14,817 bases of DNA. It comes from Planctomycetaceae bacterium (GTDB lineage Bacteria > Planctomycetota > Planctomycetia > Pirellulales > Pirellulaceae). Numbering within the stretch: the stretch's first letter is position 1; each line of letters starts with the position of its first letter. Both the position numbers and the translations under genes were made by a program. Under the pieces are notes generated by a model. That model was given only the letters and a program-made list of their open reading frames with translations, was not told the DNA's origin and did no database searches. Positions 1 through 7,149 of the stretch are shown piece after piece. Where the stretch lies: the NCBI GenBank assembly GCA_007124535.1, contig SLEY01000452.1:1-14817 (forward strand), read 5' to 3'.

Positions 1-120
1 CGCACGGTCTGCCAGGCGACACCGCTGGACGAGGATGAAGCGCAGGAACTGGCCCTGGCGGGTCTCCAGCTGTCGCGAACCGGCCGCTGGCCCAACGCCT
101 ACGGTGGTCCTGCCACGTGA
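1..120 (+). CDS. C-terminal end of an unidentified protein (partial)
   Basis: Frame 1 is open from the left edge to a TGA at 118-120, giving 39 residues that begin RTVCQATPLDEDEAQELALA and end in NAYGGPAT. Third codon positions in the first 25 codons are mostly G or C and the peptide looks protein-like (an acidic patch, then a short amphipathic stretch). I therefore read it as the tail of a gene entering from the left. The last 17 or so codons, including the stop codon, lie inside a 53-bp sequence repeated at 318-370, so the native C-terminus may have been replaced or extended by a repeat. The family cannot be recognised from this fragment. Frame 2 is also open across the same stretch but gives an Arg/Trp-rich, implausible peptide. 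Confidence is moderate that this is coding and nil as to function. Confidence 0.45.
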   Translation, partial: RTVCQATPLDEDEAQELALAGLQLSRTGRWPNAYGGPAT

Positions 121-121
121 G
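69..121. repeat. 53-bp direct repeat, left copy
   Basis: Bases 69-121 are identical to 318-370, a separation of 249 bp. Identity stops one base beyond each end (position 68 differs from 317, and 122 differs from 371). The left copy contains the stop codon of the partial gene at the window edge. The offset is a multiple of three, so both copies put the same TGA in the same frame. The two copies bracket a hairpin and a 41-bp tandem array. Confidence 0.9.
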
Positions 122-163
122 GCAACCCGTAGCGATGTGGCCGGTCTCTGACCGAGCCACTCG

Positions 164-206
164 GCCGACCGAAGGTTTCCCGTATCGCGGGAGACCTTCG
201 GTCGGC
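164..206. repeat. Strong hairpin, 19-bp arms with a 5-nt loop
   Basis: Arm 164-182 pairs with arm 188-206 over 19 bp around the loop TATCG. The only non-Watson-Crick position is one G-U type pair. It lies 44 nt after the stop codon of the partial gene, so it could stall or terminate transcription or protect an mRNA 3' end. It lacks the T-tract of a canonical intrinsic terminator. It sits directly before the 41-bp tandem repeats and shares the GGTCGGCGGGG border with them, so it is more likely part of the same repeat element. Confidence 0.75.
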
Positions 207-207
207 G

Positions 208-312
208 GGGTCGGAGACCCTCGCCGAACGTGGTCGGCGGTTTCGGCGGGGTCGGAGACCCTCGCCGAACGTGGTCGGCGGTTTCGGCGGGGTCGGAGAC
301 CCGCGCCGAACG
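208..312. repeat. 41-bp tandem repeat, about 2.5 copies
   Basis: Full units lie at 211-251 and 252-292, and a diverging third copy runs from 293 to about 312. Each unit can form two small hairpins. One is GGGTC-GGA-GACCC, at 208-220, 249-261 and 290-302. The other is CGCCGA-(6 nt)-TCGGCG, for example 222-227 with 234-239. The third copy carries a T-to-G change and then breaks off. Several frames stay open through the array, but those peptides are just the repeat translated (Gly/Arg/Pro-rich), so I treat it as non-coding. Confidence 0.9.
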
Positions 313-317
313 CGAAT

Positions 318-370
318 GCTGTCGCGAACCGGCCGCTGGCCCAACGCCTACGGTGGTCCTGCCACGTGAG
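318..370. repeat. 53-bp direct repeat, right copy
   Basis: This is an exact copy of 69-121. It follows directly on the end of the 41-bp tandem array. No gene reads into this copy in a convincing frame, in contrast with the left copy, which supplies a gene's stop codon. Confidence 0.9.
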
Positions 371-529
371 ACTCGAACGTACGAAATTCAAAGCGGGCGG
401 AAGGCGAAAGCGGCGGCGAGCCACCGCACTCCAAAGAGGGGCTGGTTCTTTGCTAGAGGAGCAAGCGCTGTGCCCTGGACAAGTCACGAGTAATCGGCTG
501 ACTGCCAATCGCTTCCCCGAGGGAGGGGG

Positions 530-558
530 TTGACAGCAGCTTTTCGGTCGTTTCTGCT
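530..558 (+). promoter_or_regulatory. Possible sigma70-type promoter for the 614-3562 gene
   Basis: A perfect TTGACA lies at 530-535. With a 17-bp spacer, the -10 position (553-558) reads TCTGCT, which matches TATAAT at only three of six bases. Transcription would start about 50 nt before the ATG at 614. The strong -35 and weak -10 make this a low-confidence call. Confidence 0.25.
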
Positions 559-600
559 CGCAGAGAGTGAAGTTCCACCCCGGATTTGTGGATTGATTAT

Positions 601-605
601 GGAGG
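601..605 (+). promoter_or_regulatory. Ribosome binding site that sets the start at 614
   Basis: GGAGG at 601-605 is followed by 8 nt and then ATG at 614. It favours this start over the upstream TTG at 530 and the ATG at 599. The protein starting at 614 opens with a basic end and a hydrophobic stretch, as an export signal should. Confidence 0.65.
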
Positions 606-613
606 TAGCCCCG

Positions 614-3562
614 ATGCCGCGCACACTGAACGGCTGGTTTGTTTTCTGTTGGTCCTGTCTCATCGTGATTTCACCCAGCAGCGGGTTGGAGAATTCGGAG
701 GCGGCTGATTCGCCCCCCGAGGCGGTGGCCGAAGAGGTGCAGGGATTGCAGGCGTTTATGGAACGTCAGGGCCATAAACCTTATGATCTCTTCGAACGGG
801 GAGATGAATTGCAGTCGCTTCGGGTGATTTTTCAGGATCAGCAGTTTGGGACCCGGGTCTGGATGCTGGACAACTCGCCGACCGTCGATCATGGCGGCAC
901 CGCTTCGGTCTGGTCGGCTTGGAACATTGACGGATCGACGATCCATATCGAAGGGACGCGACCGCTGGGGGACCGTTTGCAACGAGGCTGGTTTTTCAAC
1001 TCGGATTTTTCGCGTTTGCGGCCATCTTTGGGGGGCCGGCCGGCGGTTTGGTCGCCGGAGGATCCGGAGCTGTTCTACTCGCCGACCAGTCCGACCACCA
1101 GTGTGACGCGGAACAATTGGCGGACGGGGGCGCAGGAGGTGGTGTCCGAATGGGACCGGCTTTCCTGGCCGGCATCGGGCAAACGGGTGTACGGTTTGAC
1201 GCGTGACGAGCGGTACATTTTCGTGGACTTGCCGAACCGGGGGATTTTTGTGCCTTACGAACCGGACGAGTCGTATCCGATCCCGCTGTTGCCGCTGTAC
1301 GACGGACGTCCGATCGGTCCCGGGGGCGAATCGGTGGGCAGCAACCATTTTTGCGTGATCGAGGACCACGACGAGTTCGGCGACCTGATCGCCTTGCGCA
1401 CCGGCATGCTGGTGGATCGTCAGACGGGGGAGCGGACGCATATTGCGGCCCCTTTGTGCGGGAACACGAATTATCTGCGGGCCTTTTATGATGGTCGGGT
1501 TCACTATCCCGAGGGGGACGAGTGGGAGGCTTACGGTTTACCCTGGTTTGCGGACCAGGTGCGATTACCGACCGGTTTGAATATGGACGAGTTGCATGAT
1601 TTGTGGCGGAATCTGCCGCACGCCACGCACGGGCACGAATCGACTTCGCCGGACTGGGAGTACATTGCCACGGACGGCGGGACGACTCGGATCGTGCGGG
1701 TTCGGGACGGTCAGACGCGTTCGTTGCGTCTGTCGCCGGACGGTACGAATTATCACCTGCATTGGCGTCAGCACCCGCGATTTTTCGTAGGGTGGGTCCG
1801 CGGTTGGCATTTCGGCAGCTACCGCCGGCCGGAGAACGCGAACATCGAGTATCAGGTGTTTTGTGACGGGACGTTCCAGCCGATTGTGGACACCAAGCAC
1901 CGTTTCAACGGTTACTATGCGGGCGGCGATTTTTCTATGCTCAGTCCGGATGCCACGAAGATCCATTACGGTTCGAGCATGACGGGTCGATTCCGGAATT
2001 ATATCGCCGTGATGGCTCGCCCCCGCCCGCCGCACCACGTGACTTGGCGGGCGGAGGACGAGTCGGTGGTGGTGTCCTGGGAACCGTCGTTGTACAGCCG
2101 GGAGACGCGGGGTTATTTGGTGTACCGGAGCGAGGCGAGTGGCGACGGCTATCGTTTGTTGACGGACCAGCCGGTGCCGGGTCACGAGTACCGGGACGAG
2201 ACGGTCCAGGCGGGTCGCCCGTATTATTATGTCGTCACGTCGCTGGAGCACTCGGGTTTGGAGAGCGGTTATTCGCAGGAAGCGGCTCGAGCGGGCGTGG
2301 CTTTGCCGGACGATTTGGACCATCCGCTGGTGGTCTATGCGGAGGTGGAGGACGCGATCCGCGACTTGCCGACCGGCGATTTGCCGGGTTTGGCGATGGG
2401 AGTGGACCGATTCGGGGCTTCGGACGATTACTATTTGTACCGCCATCCCGAGGCGGAGCGAGGCGAAGCGGAGTTGCCGATCCGGGTACCGGCGACCGGT
2501 TCGTATTACGTCTGGGCTCGGCTGCGGGCGAACGGTTCGGAATCTGCCGCGTGGGAACTGGCGCTGGGCGATCAGCAGTTGACGGTGGCGACCGACCAGG
2601 CGGAGTGGACTTGGGTCCGGGCGGGTTCTTCCCCGGTATCGTTGGAAGGCGGCGTGGTGACGACCACCGTGTCGACGTCCGGCGAGGCGGGCCATTTGGA
2701 CCTGCTGTGTCTGGCGACGGACGGGGATTTTCGTCCGCAGGGGGCGCGTCCCGAGGATGTCCAGCCGCCGCCGGCTCCGCGGGGTTTGCAGGTAGCGAAC
2801 GTGCGATCGCGGGCGAACCAGTTGCTTTGGGAACGGCCCGCCGATCCCCGGCTGTCCCATTATCAGGTTTACGCTTCGACGGAGCCGGACTTCGAACCCA
2901 ACCAGCACACCCGGGTCGGTTCCCCGACTTACGAGGAGTTCATCGACTGGGGTTTGCAGGCGGGGGTGGAATACCATTATGCGGTCACGGCCGTGGATCG
3001 GCGTGGCAACGAGAGTTCGCCGGTACGGGGTCGTGCGGCGACGCCGGCGCGTGAGGAGCCGCCGGTCGAGATCCAATTGGATTTTGTGGAAGCCGATTTG
3101 ACGGGTCCGTTCGAGCGTGCGGAGGCGGGCGGCTTGCGTGCGGCAGCTTACGTGGTCCCCGAGGATCCGGCCGAAAATCGCGTGGCGTGGCAGGTGGAAA
3201 TCCCTCGGCAAGGCGATTATTACCTCTGGCTCCGCCATCTGCGGCGAGGAACCGGCCGGCGGGGCGACGATGTCAACCAGCAGGTCCGGGTGCGAGTGAA
3301 CGGACGGAGCGTCGCTCGACTGGGCGGCGGCTCGACCGATCTGAACGTGCGTGACAACCTGATTGCCGAGGACACGCCCTTGGCCAACGAACTGTGGACC
3401 TGGGCCTGGCCGGGCGTTGCCGACTTGGAACGGACCCCATTGCCCGCAGGCGAGATCACCCTCGTCTTGGAAGATCTCGCCCCGGGCATCCGGTACGATG
3501 TGCTGCTGCTGACCGACGAACCCAGCTTCGTCCCGGCGGACGGGCGTTTGCGGCAGCGCTAG
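614..3562 (+). CDS. Large exported protein: propeller-like N-half, two FnIII and two carbohydrate-binding-like domains
   Basis: This is a 982-residue protein starting at ATG 614, where GGAGG sits 8 nt upstream. Residues 1-25 (MPRTLNGWFVFCWSCLIVIS...) look like a signal peptide, so the product is probably periplasmic or exported. Residues ~35-465 have short beta-strand repeats with SPD-type turns (for example MLSPDATKIHYGSS and STSPDWEYIATDGG), resembling TolB-like or oligogalacturonate-lyase-like propellers. A fibronectin type III domain follows at ~468-560 (YYYVVTSLEHSGLES), then a beta-sandwich resembling carbohydrate-binding modules at ~565-705 (SYYVWARLRANG). A second FnIII (YHYAVTAVDRRGNESSPV) lies at ~716-810 and a second CBM-like domain (DYYLWLRHLRRG) at ~816-975. 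The last two pairs look like an internal duplication. I infer binding or processing of a polysaccharide or envelope glycan. No catalytic residues can be named with confidence. A long frame on the opposite strand is a GC-driven shadow. Confidence 0.85.
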   Translation: MPRTLNGWFVFCWSCLIVISPSSGLENSEAADSPPEAVAEEVQGLQAFMERQGHKPYDLFERGDELQSLRVIFQDQQFGTRVWMLDNSPTVDHGGTASVWSAWNIDGSTIHIEGTRPLGDRLQRGWFFNSDFSRLRPSLGGRPAVWSPEDPELFYSPTSPTTSVTRNNWRTGAQEVVSEWDRLSWPASGKRVYGLTRDERYIFVDLPNRGIFVPYEPDESYPIPLLPLYDGRPIGPGGESVGSNHFCVIEDHDEFGDLIALRTGMLVDRQTGERTHIAAPLCGNTNYLRAFYDGRVHYPEGDEWEAYGLPWFADQVRLPTGLNMDELHDLWRNLPHATHGHESTSPDWEYIATDGGTTRIVRVRDGQTRSLRLSPDGTNYHLHWRQHPRFFVGWVRGWHFGSYRRPENANIEYQVFCDGTFQPIVDTKHRFNGYYAGGDFSMLSPDATKIHYGSSMTGRFRNYIAVMARPRPPHHVTWRAEDESVVVSWEPSLYSRETRGYLVYRSEASGDGYRLLTDQPVPGHEYRDETVQAGRPYYYVVTSLEHSGLESGYSQEAARAGVALPDDLDHPLVVYAEVEDAIRDLPTGDLPGLAMGVDRFGASDDYYLYRHPEAERGEAELPIRVPATGSYYVWARLRANGSESAAWELALGDQQLTVATDQAEWTWVRAGSSPVSLEGGVVTTTVSTSGEAGHLDLLCLATDGDFRPQGARPEDVQPPPAPRGLQVANVRSRANQLLWERPADPRLSHYQVYASTEPDFEPNQHTRVGSPTYEEFIDWGLQAGVEYHYAVTAVDRRGNESSPVRGRAATPAREEPPVEIQLDFVEADLTGPFERAEAGGLRAAAYVVPEDPAENRVAWQVEIPRQGDYYLWLRHLRRGTGRRGDDVNQQVRVRVNGRSVARLGGGSTDLNVRDNLIAEDTPLANELWTWAWPGVADLERTPLPAGEITLVLEDLAPGIRYDVLLLTDEPSFVPADGRLRQR

Positions 3563-3607
3563 TGCCGCCAATCCTAACTGACGTTACCTAACATGAATTG
3601 AATCGGT

Positions 3608-3655
3608 CCGTAGGTTGGGGATGGGGAGCGTCGGGCAGGAATGTCCAACCTACGG
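3608..3655. repeat. Inverted repeat, 11-bp arms
   Basis: CCGTAGGTTGG at 3608-3618 is perfectly complementary to CCAACCTACGG at 3645-3655, with a 26-nt spacer. It begins 46 nt after the stop codon of the FnIII/CBM gene. With no T-tract after it, it is a poor intrinsic terminator. It may be one copy of a dispersed intergenic repeat. Confidence 0.7.
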
Positions 3656-3743
3656 GGAGGCGCAGCAAGCAACGTCTGGCCTTGATGACCTATCCATTGT
3701 GATTGCGGCACGAGGCTCGCTCGCTGATTTGTCAGGGGGAAAC

Positions 3744-3788
3744 CGTAGACGCGGCATCCTGCCGCGTTATAAATCCATAACCGTCTAC
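3744..3788. repeat. Nested inverted repeat upstream of the PQQ-propeller gene
   Basis: The inner hairpin is CGCGGCA (3750-3756), loop TCC, TGCCGCG (3760-3766), a perfect 7-bp stem. An outer pair, GTAGAC (3745-3750) with GTCTAC (3783-3788), encloses it and shares base 3750, so the two stems compete slightly. It ends 55 nt before the start of the next gene and overlaps a candidate promoter. It could therefore lie at the 5' end of that transcript or be an inert dispersed repeat. Confidence 0.6.
3746..3773 (+). promoter_or_regulatory. Possible promoter for the PQQ-propeller / peptidase unit
   Basis: TATAAA at 3768-3773 matches a -10 box at five of six positions. A 16-bp spacer separates it from TAGACG (3746-3751), which matches TTGACA at four of six. 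The elements overlap the nested inverted repeat. A start near 3780 would give a leader of about 65 nt. Confidence 0.3.
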
Positions 3789-3843
3789 CCGACGGGACAA
3801 CAATTCGTACTCGAAGTGCCGAGTGTTAGGGAGTGTTGATGAG

Positions 3844-5181
3844 ATGCGGATGATCATGGTGTTTTCGTTGTTGGTGGCCTTGTCCAGCGTCGCGGTGCGA
3901 CCGGTTCATGCTGGCGATTGGCCTCAATGGATGGGTCCCGAGCGGGACAGTGTCTGGCGCGAGACGGGGATTGTCGAGCGATTTCCGGAGGACGGTCCGG
4001 AGGTGCAGTGGCGGGCCCCGGTGAATTGGGGGTACAGTGGCCCTGCGGTGGCGGATGGGCGAGTCTACGTGATGGACTATATCAAGCGTTCCGGGCGGAT
4101 CACCAATAACACGGGGGGGATCGATCGTTTGGAGGGAACCGAGCGGGTGTTGTGTTTTTGCGCGGAGACGGGCGAGTTGTTATGGGAATACGGTTACGAC
4201 CGGCCTTACAATTTGTCTTACGGGGGCGGTCCGCGTTGCACTCCCACGGTGGACGGTTCGCGGGTGTTCGCCTTGGGCGCCGAAGGCAACTTGTCCTGCC
4301 TGGACGCGGAAACGGGCGAGTTGATTTGGAGCAAGGATTTTGTGGAGGAGTACGGTGCGGAGACTCCCTTCTGGGGCGTCGCTGCGCATCCGCTGGTCGA
4401 CGGCGATGTGCTGTACTGCGTGGTTGGTGGCGAAGGCAGTGTGGCGGTGGCTTTTGACAAGTACACGGGTCGTGAATTATGGCGGTCGTTATCGGCATCC
4501 GGCCAGGGTTACTGTCCCCCGACGCTGATCGAACAGGGGGGGCGTCGCCAGCTGGTGATCTGGCATGCGGAGGCGATCAACGGTTTGGATCCGGTCACGG
4601 GTCAGCGGTTGTGGTCGGTTCCGTTGCGTCCCAGTTTCGAGATGGCGATCGCCGCCCCGCGGCAAGAGGGCCGGTATCTGTTGGCGTCGGCGTATAACGA
4701 GGTCGCGGCGCTGTTGGAACTGGATGCCCAAGGCACGTCGGTGGAGGTGGTCTGGGAGGGCTCGGCGCGGAATGCCCTGTACAGTGCCAACAGCACGCCG
4801 TTTGTCGAGGACGGGATGATTTACGGTTGCGATGTCAATTCCGGGGCCTTGATGGGAGTCCGGTTGTCGGACGGCGAGCGTTTGTGGGAGACGGTCGAAC
4901 CGACGCTGGGTCCCGGCGCGCGGCGGGCACGTTACGGCACGGCGTTTTTGGTCAAGCACCAGGATCGTTTTTTTCTGTTCAACGAGACGGGCGATTTGAT
5001 CTTGGCGAGGCTATCGCCGGAGGGTTATGAAGAGCTGGACCGGATGAACATATTGGAGCCGACGAACCATACGTTTGGCCGGCCCGTGGTATGGAGCCAT
5101 CCGGCGTTTGCTCAGCGGTCCCTATTTGCCCGCAACGACCGGGAGTTGGTCCGGGTGAATCTGGCTCGAGAGGAAGATTGA
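3844..5181 (+). CDS. Exported PQQ-like beta-propeller repeat protein
   Basis: This is a 445-residue protein. I chose ATG 3844 because GGGAG lies 10 nt upstream (3829-3833) and the product then opens MRMIMVFSLLVALSSVAV with a clean signal peptide, likely cut after PVHA before GDWPQW. GTG 3823 and ATGs at 3850 and 3856 are alternatives in the same frame. The body has the repeating blades of the PQQ-binding-like propeller family, with motifs such as DAETGELIW, DKYTGRELW and DPVTGQRLW. Family members in planctomycetes are secreted or periplasmic. Most are not shown to bind PQQ and no dehydrogenase active site is visible, so a binding or scaffold role is more likely than an enzyme. The gene ends 3 nt before the next ATG (TGAGTGATG), so the two are probably co-transcribed and translationally coupled. 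Confidence 0.88.
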   Translation: MRMIMVFSLLVALSSVAVRPVHAGDWPQWMGPERDSVWRETGIVERFPEDGPEVQWRAPVNWGYSGPAVADGRVYVMDYIKRSGRITNNTGGIDRLEGTERVLCFCAETGELLWEYGYDRPYNLSYGGGPRCTPTVDGSRVFALGAEGNLSCLDAETGELIWSKDFVEEYGAETPFWGVAAHPLVDGDVLYCVVGGEGSVAVAFDKYTGRELWRSLSASGQGYCPPTLIEQGGRRQLVIWHAEAINGLDPVTGQRLWSVPLRPSFEMAIAAPRQEGRYLLASAYNEVAALLELDAQGTSVEVVWEGSARNALYSANSTPFVEDGMIYGCDVNSGALMGVRLSDGERLWETVEPTLGPGARRARYGTAFLVKHQDRFFLFNETGDLILARLSPEGYEELDRMNILEPTNHTFGRPVVWSHPAFAQRSLFARNDRELVRVNLAREED

Positions 5182-5184
5182 GTG

Positions 5185-7032
5185 ATGGGACGGATCGTCC
5201 GGTTCCTGCCGGGTTTGCTGATTCTGCTGCTGAGTGGTGGGGCGCAAGCGGAGGTGGGGGAGGAGGTGGATCGGGAGTACTGGTCGGCGCGAGCGCAGCT
5301 GGACCGGACCTATCGCACGCGGCTGGCGGATTTGGCCGCGCGCTGCCGGGAGTTGGGGTTGGTGGCGGAATCCGAGTTGACGGCGGCGTGGTTCGTGCCC
5401 CGTGATCCGGCTCGCCAGTTGGTCTTCCTTCCTCCCGGCGACGATCCGTTGCAGCCGGCGGAGGACGCGTCCCGGTTGGTCCGGCAGTGGCATGCGCGGC
5501 TGATGTTATATCGCCGGCGTCAGGCGGAGCAGTTATACCGCGCGGCCGACCAGCAACGGGAACGCGGCCGGGCCACGCGTGCTTTCCAGTTGTTGCACGA
5601 GGTTTTGCGAGAGGATCCGGACCATGCGGCGGCGCGGGCGGCGTTGGGATATCGGCAGGTCCGCGACCGCTGGACGCGCCCCGCGGCGGGGATTCGCGCA
5701 CGGCAAGTCCGGCCGGGCGCCGCGCCCCGTCACCTGCCGCCCGGGATCTCGTGGCTTGTCGAGTCCGAGAATTTCAGTATCGCGACCAGCCACAGCCGGC
5801 AGGCCGGGGAGGAACTGGCCGAACGGCTCGAACAGCTGTACGCGGTTTGGCAACAGCTGTTCGTCCGCTATTGGAGCAGCACGGCGGCGCTGGAACGGCG
5901 GTTCGAAGGCCAAGCGCCGCCGGGGCGGAGCAGGGACCGCCACCAGGTCGTGCTGTTCCGCGACCGGCAGGAGTACCTGGACTACCTCCAGCCGCACGAA
6001 CCGCTGATCGAAATGACCGTCGGCTACTATCACGAAGGCGGGCAGACGGCCTATTTCTATGACGAAGACGGTGCGGATTGGAGTGTCGTTTATCACGAGG
6101 TCACGCATCAGTTATTTTCCGAGACCGGCCGGGTGGCCCCCGAAACCGGCCGGGATGAAAATTTCTGGATCGTCGAAGGCGTGGCGTTGTACATGGAATC
6201 GTTGCGAGAATTCGACGGCTACTGGACGGTCGGTGGCGTGGACGCCCGCCGGTTGCAATACGCCCGCTACCGCGTGTTCCGCGAGGATTTCTATGTGCCG
6301 CTGGAACAGCTGGTGCAATTCGGTCGCCGCGACCTGCAGGAGCATCCGGAGATCCGCCCGTTGTACAGTCAATCGGCCGGTTTGACCGCCATGTTGATGG
6401 ACCATCGGGGCGGCGAGTCCCTGGAGGCCCTGGTCGACTACCTCCGGGCGGTCTATTCCGGTCGGCATGACGCGGGGACCCTGGCCTCGGTCACGGAACG
6501 GTCGCTGGCCGAATGGGACGCGGAATACCGGTTATTCTTGCAAGTCAGCGACCAGGATCTGGCGCCGCTGGCCGCCATGCCCGTCGCCCGCCAATTGGCT
6601 CTGGGGCACACCCGCGTGACCGACCAAGGTTTGGAGCACCTGGCCGGCCACACCCAGCTGGAGTGGCTGGATCTGGGGGCGACGCAGATCAGCGATACGG
6701 GATTGGCCTTCCTCCGCAACGCTCGGCGGCTGAACCAATTGAATCTGGCGGGAACGCAGATCACCGACGATTCGCTGCCCCGGATCGGCGAATTCACGGA
6801 CCTGGAGATCCTCGACTTGAGCGGCACGCAGATCACCGATGCCGGGCTGGCGCATCTGGGCCGTTTGTCCGAACTGTTGGAACTCTCCCTCCGTGGAACC
6901 CGGATCAGTGACGCGGGTTTGGAGCACCTGCGCGGTTTGGAGAACTTGGAAATCCTGGACATCAACGACACGCGGGTAACTTCGGAAGGCTGGCAACGTG
7001 CCCGTTCCGCCTGGCCCGCCCTGCAGCACTGA
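5185..7032 (+). CDS. Exported DUF1570-like zinc metallopeptidase with C-terminal leucine-rich repeats
   Basis: This is a 615-residue protein. AGGAA lies 9 nt before ATG 5185. A GTG at 5182 is a possible start one codon earlier. The N-terminus (MGRIVRFLPGLLILLLSGGAQA) is a typical signal peptide. Residues ~115-160 look TPR-like (ATRAFQLLHEVLREDPDHA). The catalytic region has HEVTH at 304-308 and a downstream EGVALYMES with Glu331. This HExxH plus distal Glu arrangement is that of gluzincin zinc peptidases and fits the DUF1570 family common in planctomycetes. From ~455 to 610 there are about six LRRs with the bacterial pattern LxxLxLxxTxITDxGL (for example TQITDAGLAHLGRL). All visible zinc ligands are intact, so activity is plausible, with the LRRs perhaps selecting the substrate. 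The substrate is unknown. The gene follows the PQQ-like propeller gene by 3 nt. Confidence 0.88.
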   Translation: MGRIVRFLPGLLILLLSGGAQAEVGEEVDREYWSARAQLDRTYRTRLADLAARCRELGLVAESELTAAWFVPRDPARQLVFLPPGDDPLQPAEDASRLVRQWHARLMLYRRRQAEQLYRAADQQRERGRATRAFQLLHEVLREDPDHAAARAALGYRQVRDRWTRPAAGIRARQVRPGAAPRHLPPGISWLVESENFSIATSHSRQAGEELAERLEQLYAVWQQLFVRYWSSTAALERRFEGQAPPGRSRDRHQVVLFRDRQEYLDYLQPHEPLIEMTVGYYHEGGQTAYFYDEDGADWSVVYHEVTHQLFSETGRVAPETGRDENFWIVEGVALYMESLREFDGYWTVGGVDARRLQYARYRVFREDFYVPLEQLVQFGRRDLQEHPEIRPLYSQSAGLTAMLMDHRGGESLEALVDYLRAVYSGRHDAGTLASVTERSLAEWDAEYRLFLQVSDQDLAPLAAMPVARQLALGHTRVTDQGLEHLAGHTQLEWLDLGATQISDTGLAFLRNARRLNQLNLAGTQITDDSLPRIGEFTDLEILDLSGTQITDAGLAHLGRLSELLELSLRGTRISDAGLEHLRGLENLEILDINDTRVTSEGWQRARSAWPALQH

Positions 7033-7149
7033 GTCGCCGGCATGTTGTAGCGTTTGGAGCGGCGGCCGAGCCGGGCCCGTGCCGAGCGTGGCGGAGGCCC
7101 GTCTCGTGCCGAAGCGGAAGGCGGAGCGTGGGGGACGTGTTATGGCGGT
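7033..7149. other. Short gap between convergent genes
   Basis: This 117-bp GC-rich stretch separates the peptidase gene from the minus-strand hydrolase gene. A weak stem (7072-7077 with 7096-7101, 18-nt loop) is present but has no T-tract on either strand. I see no convincing terminator. Confidence 0.5.

Larger units (their letters stand above)
371..613. other. Intergenic region upstream of the FnIII/CBM gene
   Basis: No gene is supported here. The only signals I see are a candidate -35 box at 530-535 and the ribosome binding site at 601-605, each listed separately. Short open frames across 117-533 and 230-493 derive mainly from the tandem repeats to the left and have Arg/Gly-rich products, so they are not called. 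Confidence 0.6.

Noticed and set aside
208..302. Repeat array considered as a CRISPR
   Set aside because: The units are directly adjacent with no unique spacers, the period is 41 bp, and no cas gene is present.
117..533. 138-codon open frame through the repeats
   Set aside because: Its peptide is mostly the 41-bp tandem repeat translated, and no family is recognisable.
671..1504. 277-codon open frame on the minus strand
   Set aside because: Antisense to the propeller-like half of the FnIII/CBM gene, with low-complexity basic composition.
2044..3054. 336-codon open frame on the plus strand
   Set aside because: Different frame of the FnIII/CBM gene. The product is almost only Gly, Arg, Ser and Ala.
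1565..3571. 668-codon open frame on the minus strand
   Set aside because: It lies wholly antisense to the FnIII/CBM gene. The product is Arg/His/Pro/Gln-rich without a domain, as expected for a GC-codon shadow.
3615..3839. 74-codon open frame between the FnIII/CBM and PQQ-propeller genes
   Set aside because: It is built on the two inverted repeats, starts inside a palindrome arm, and has no ribosome binding site.
3844..5181. PQQ-dependent dehydrogenase reading of the propeller protein
   Set aside because: The blade motifs are shared, but at 445 residues it is short for that family and no catalytic or calcium-binding residues of the dehydrogenases can be seen.
7072..7101. GC stem considered as a terminator for the convergent genes
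   Set aside because: Only 6 bp with an 18-nt loop and no T-run on either side. Such stems are expected by chance in this GC-rich sequence.
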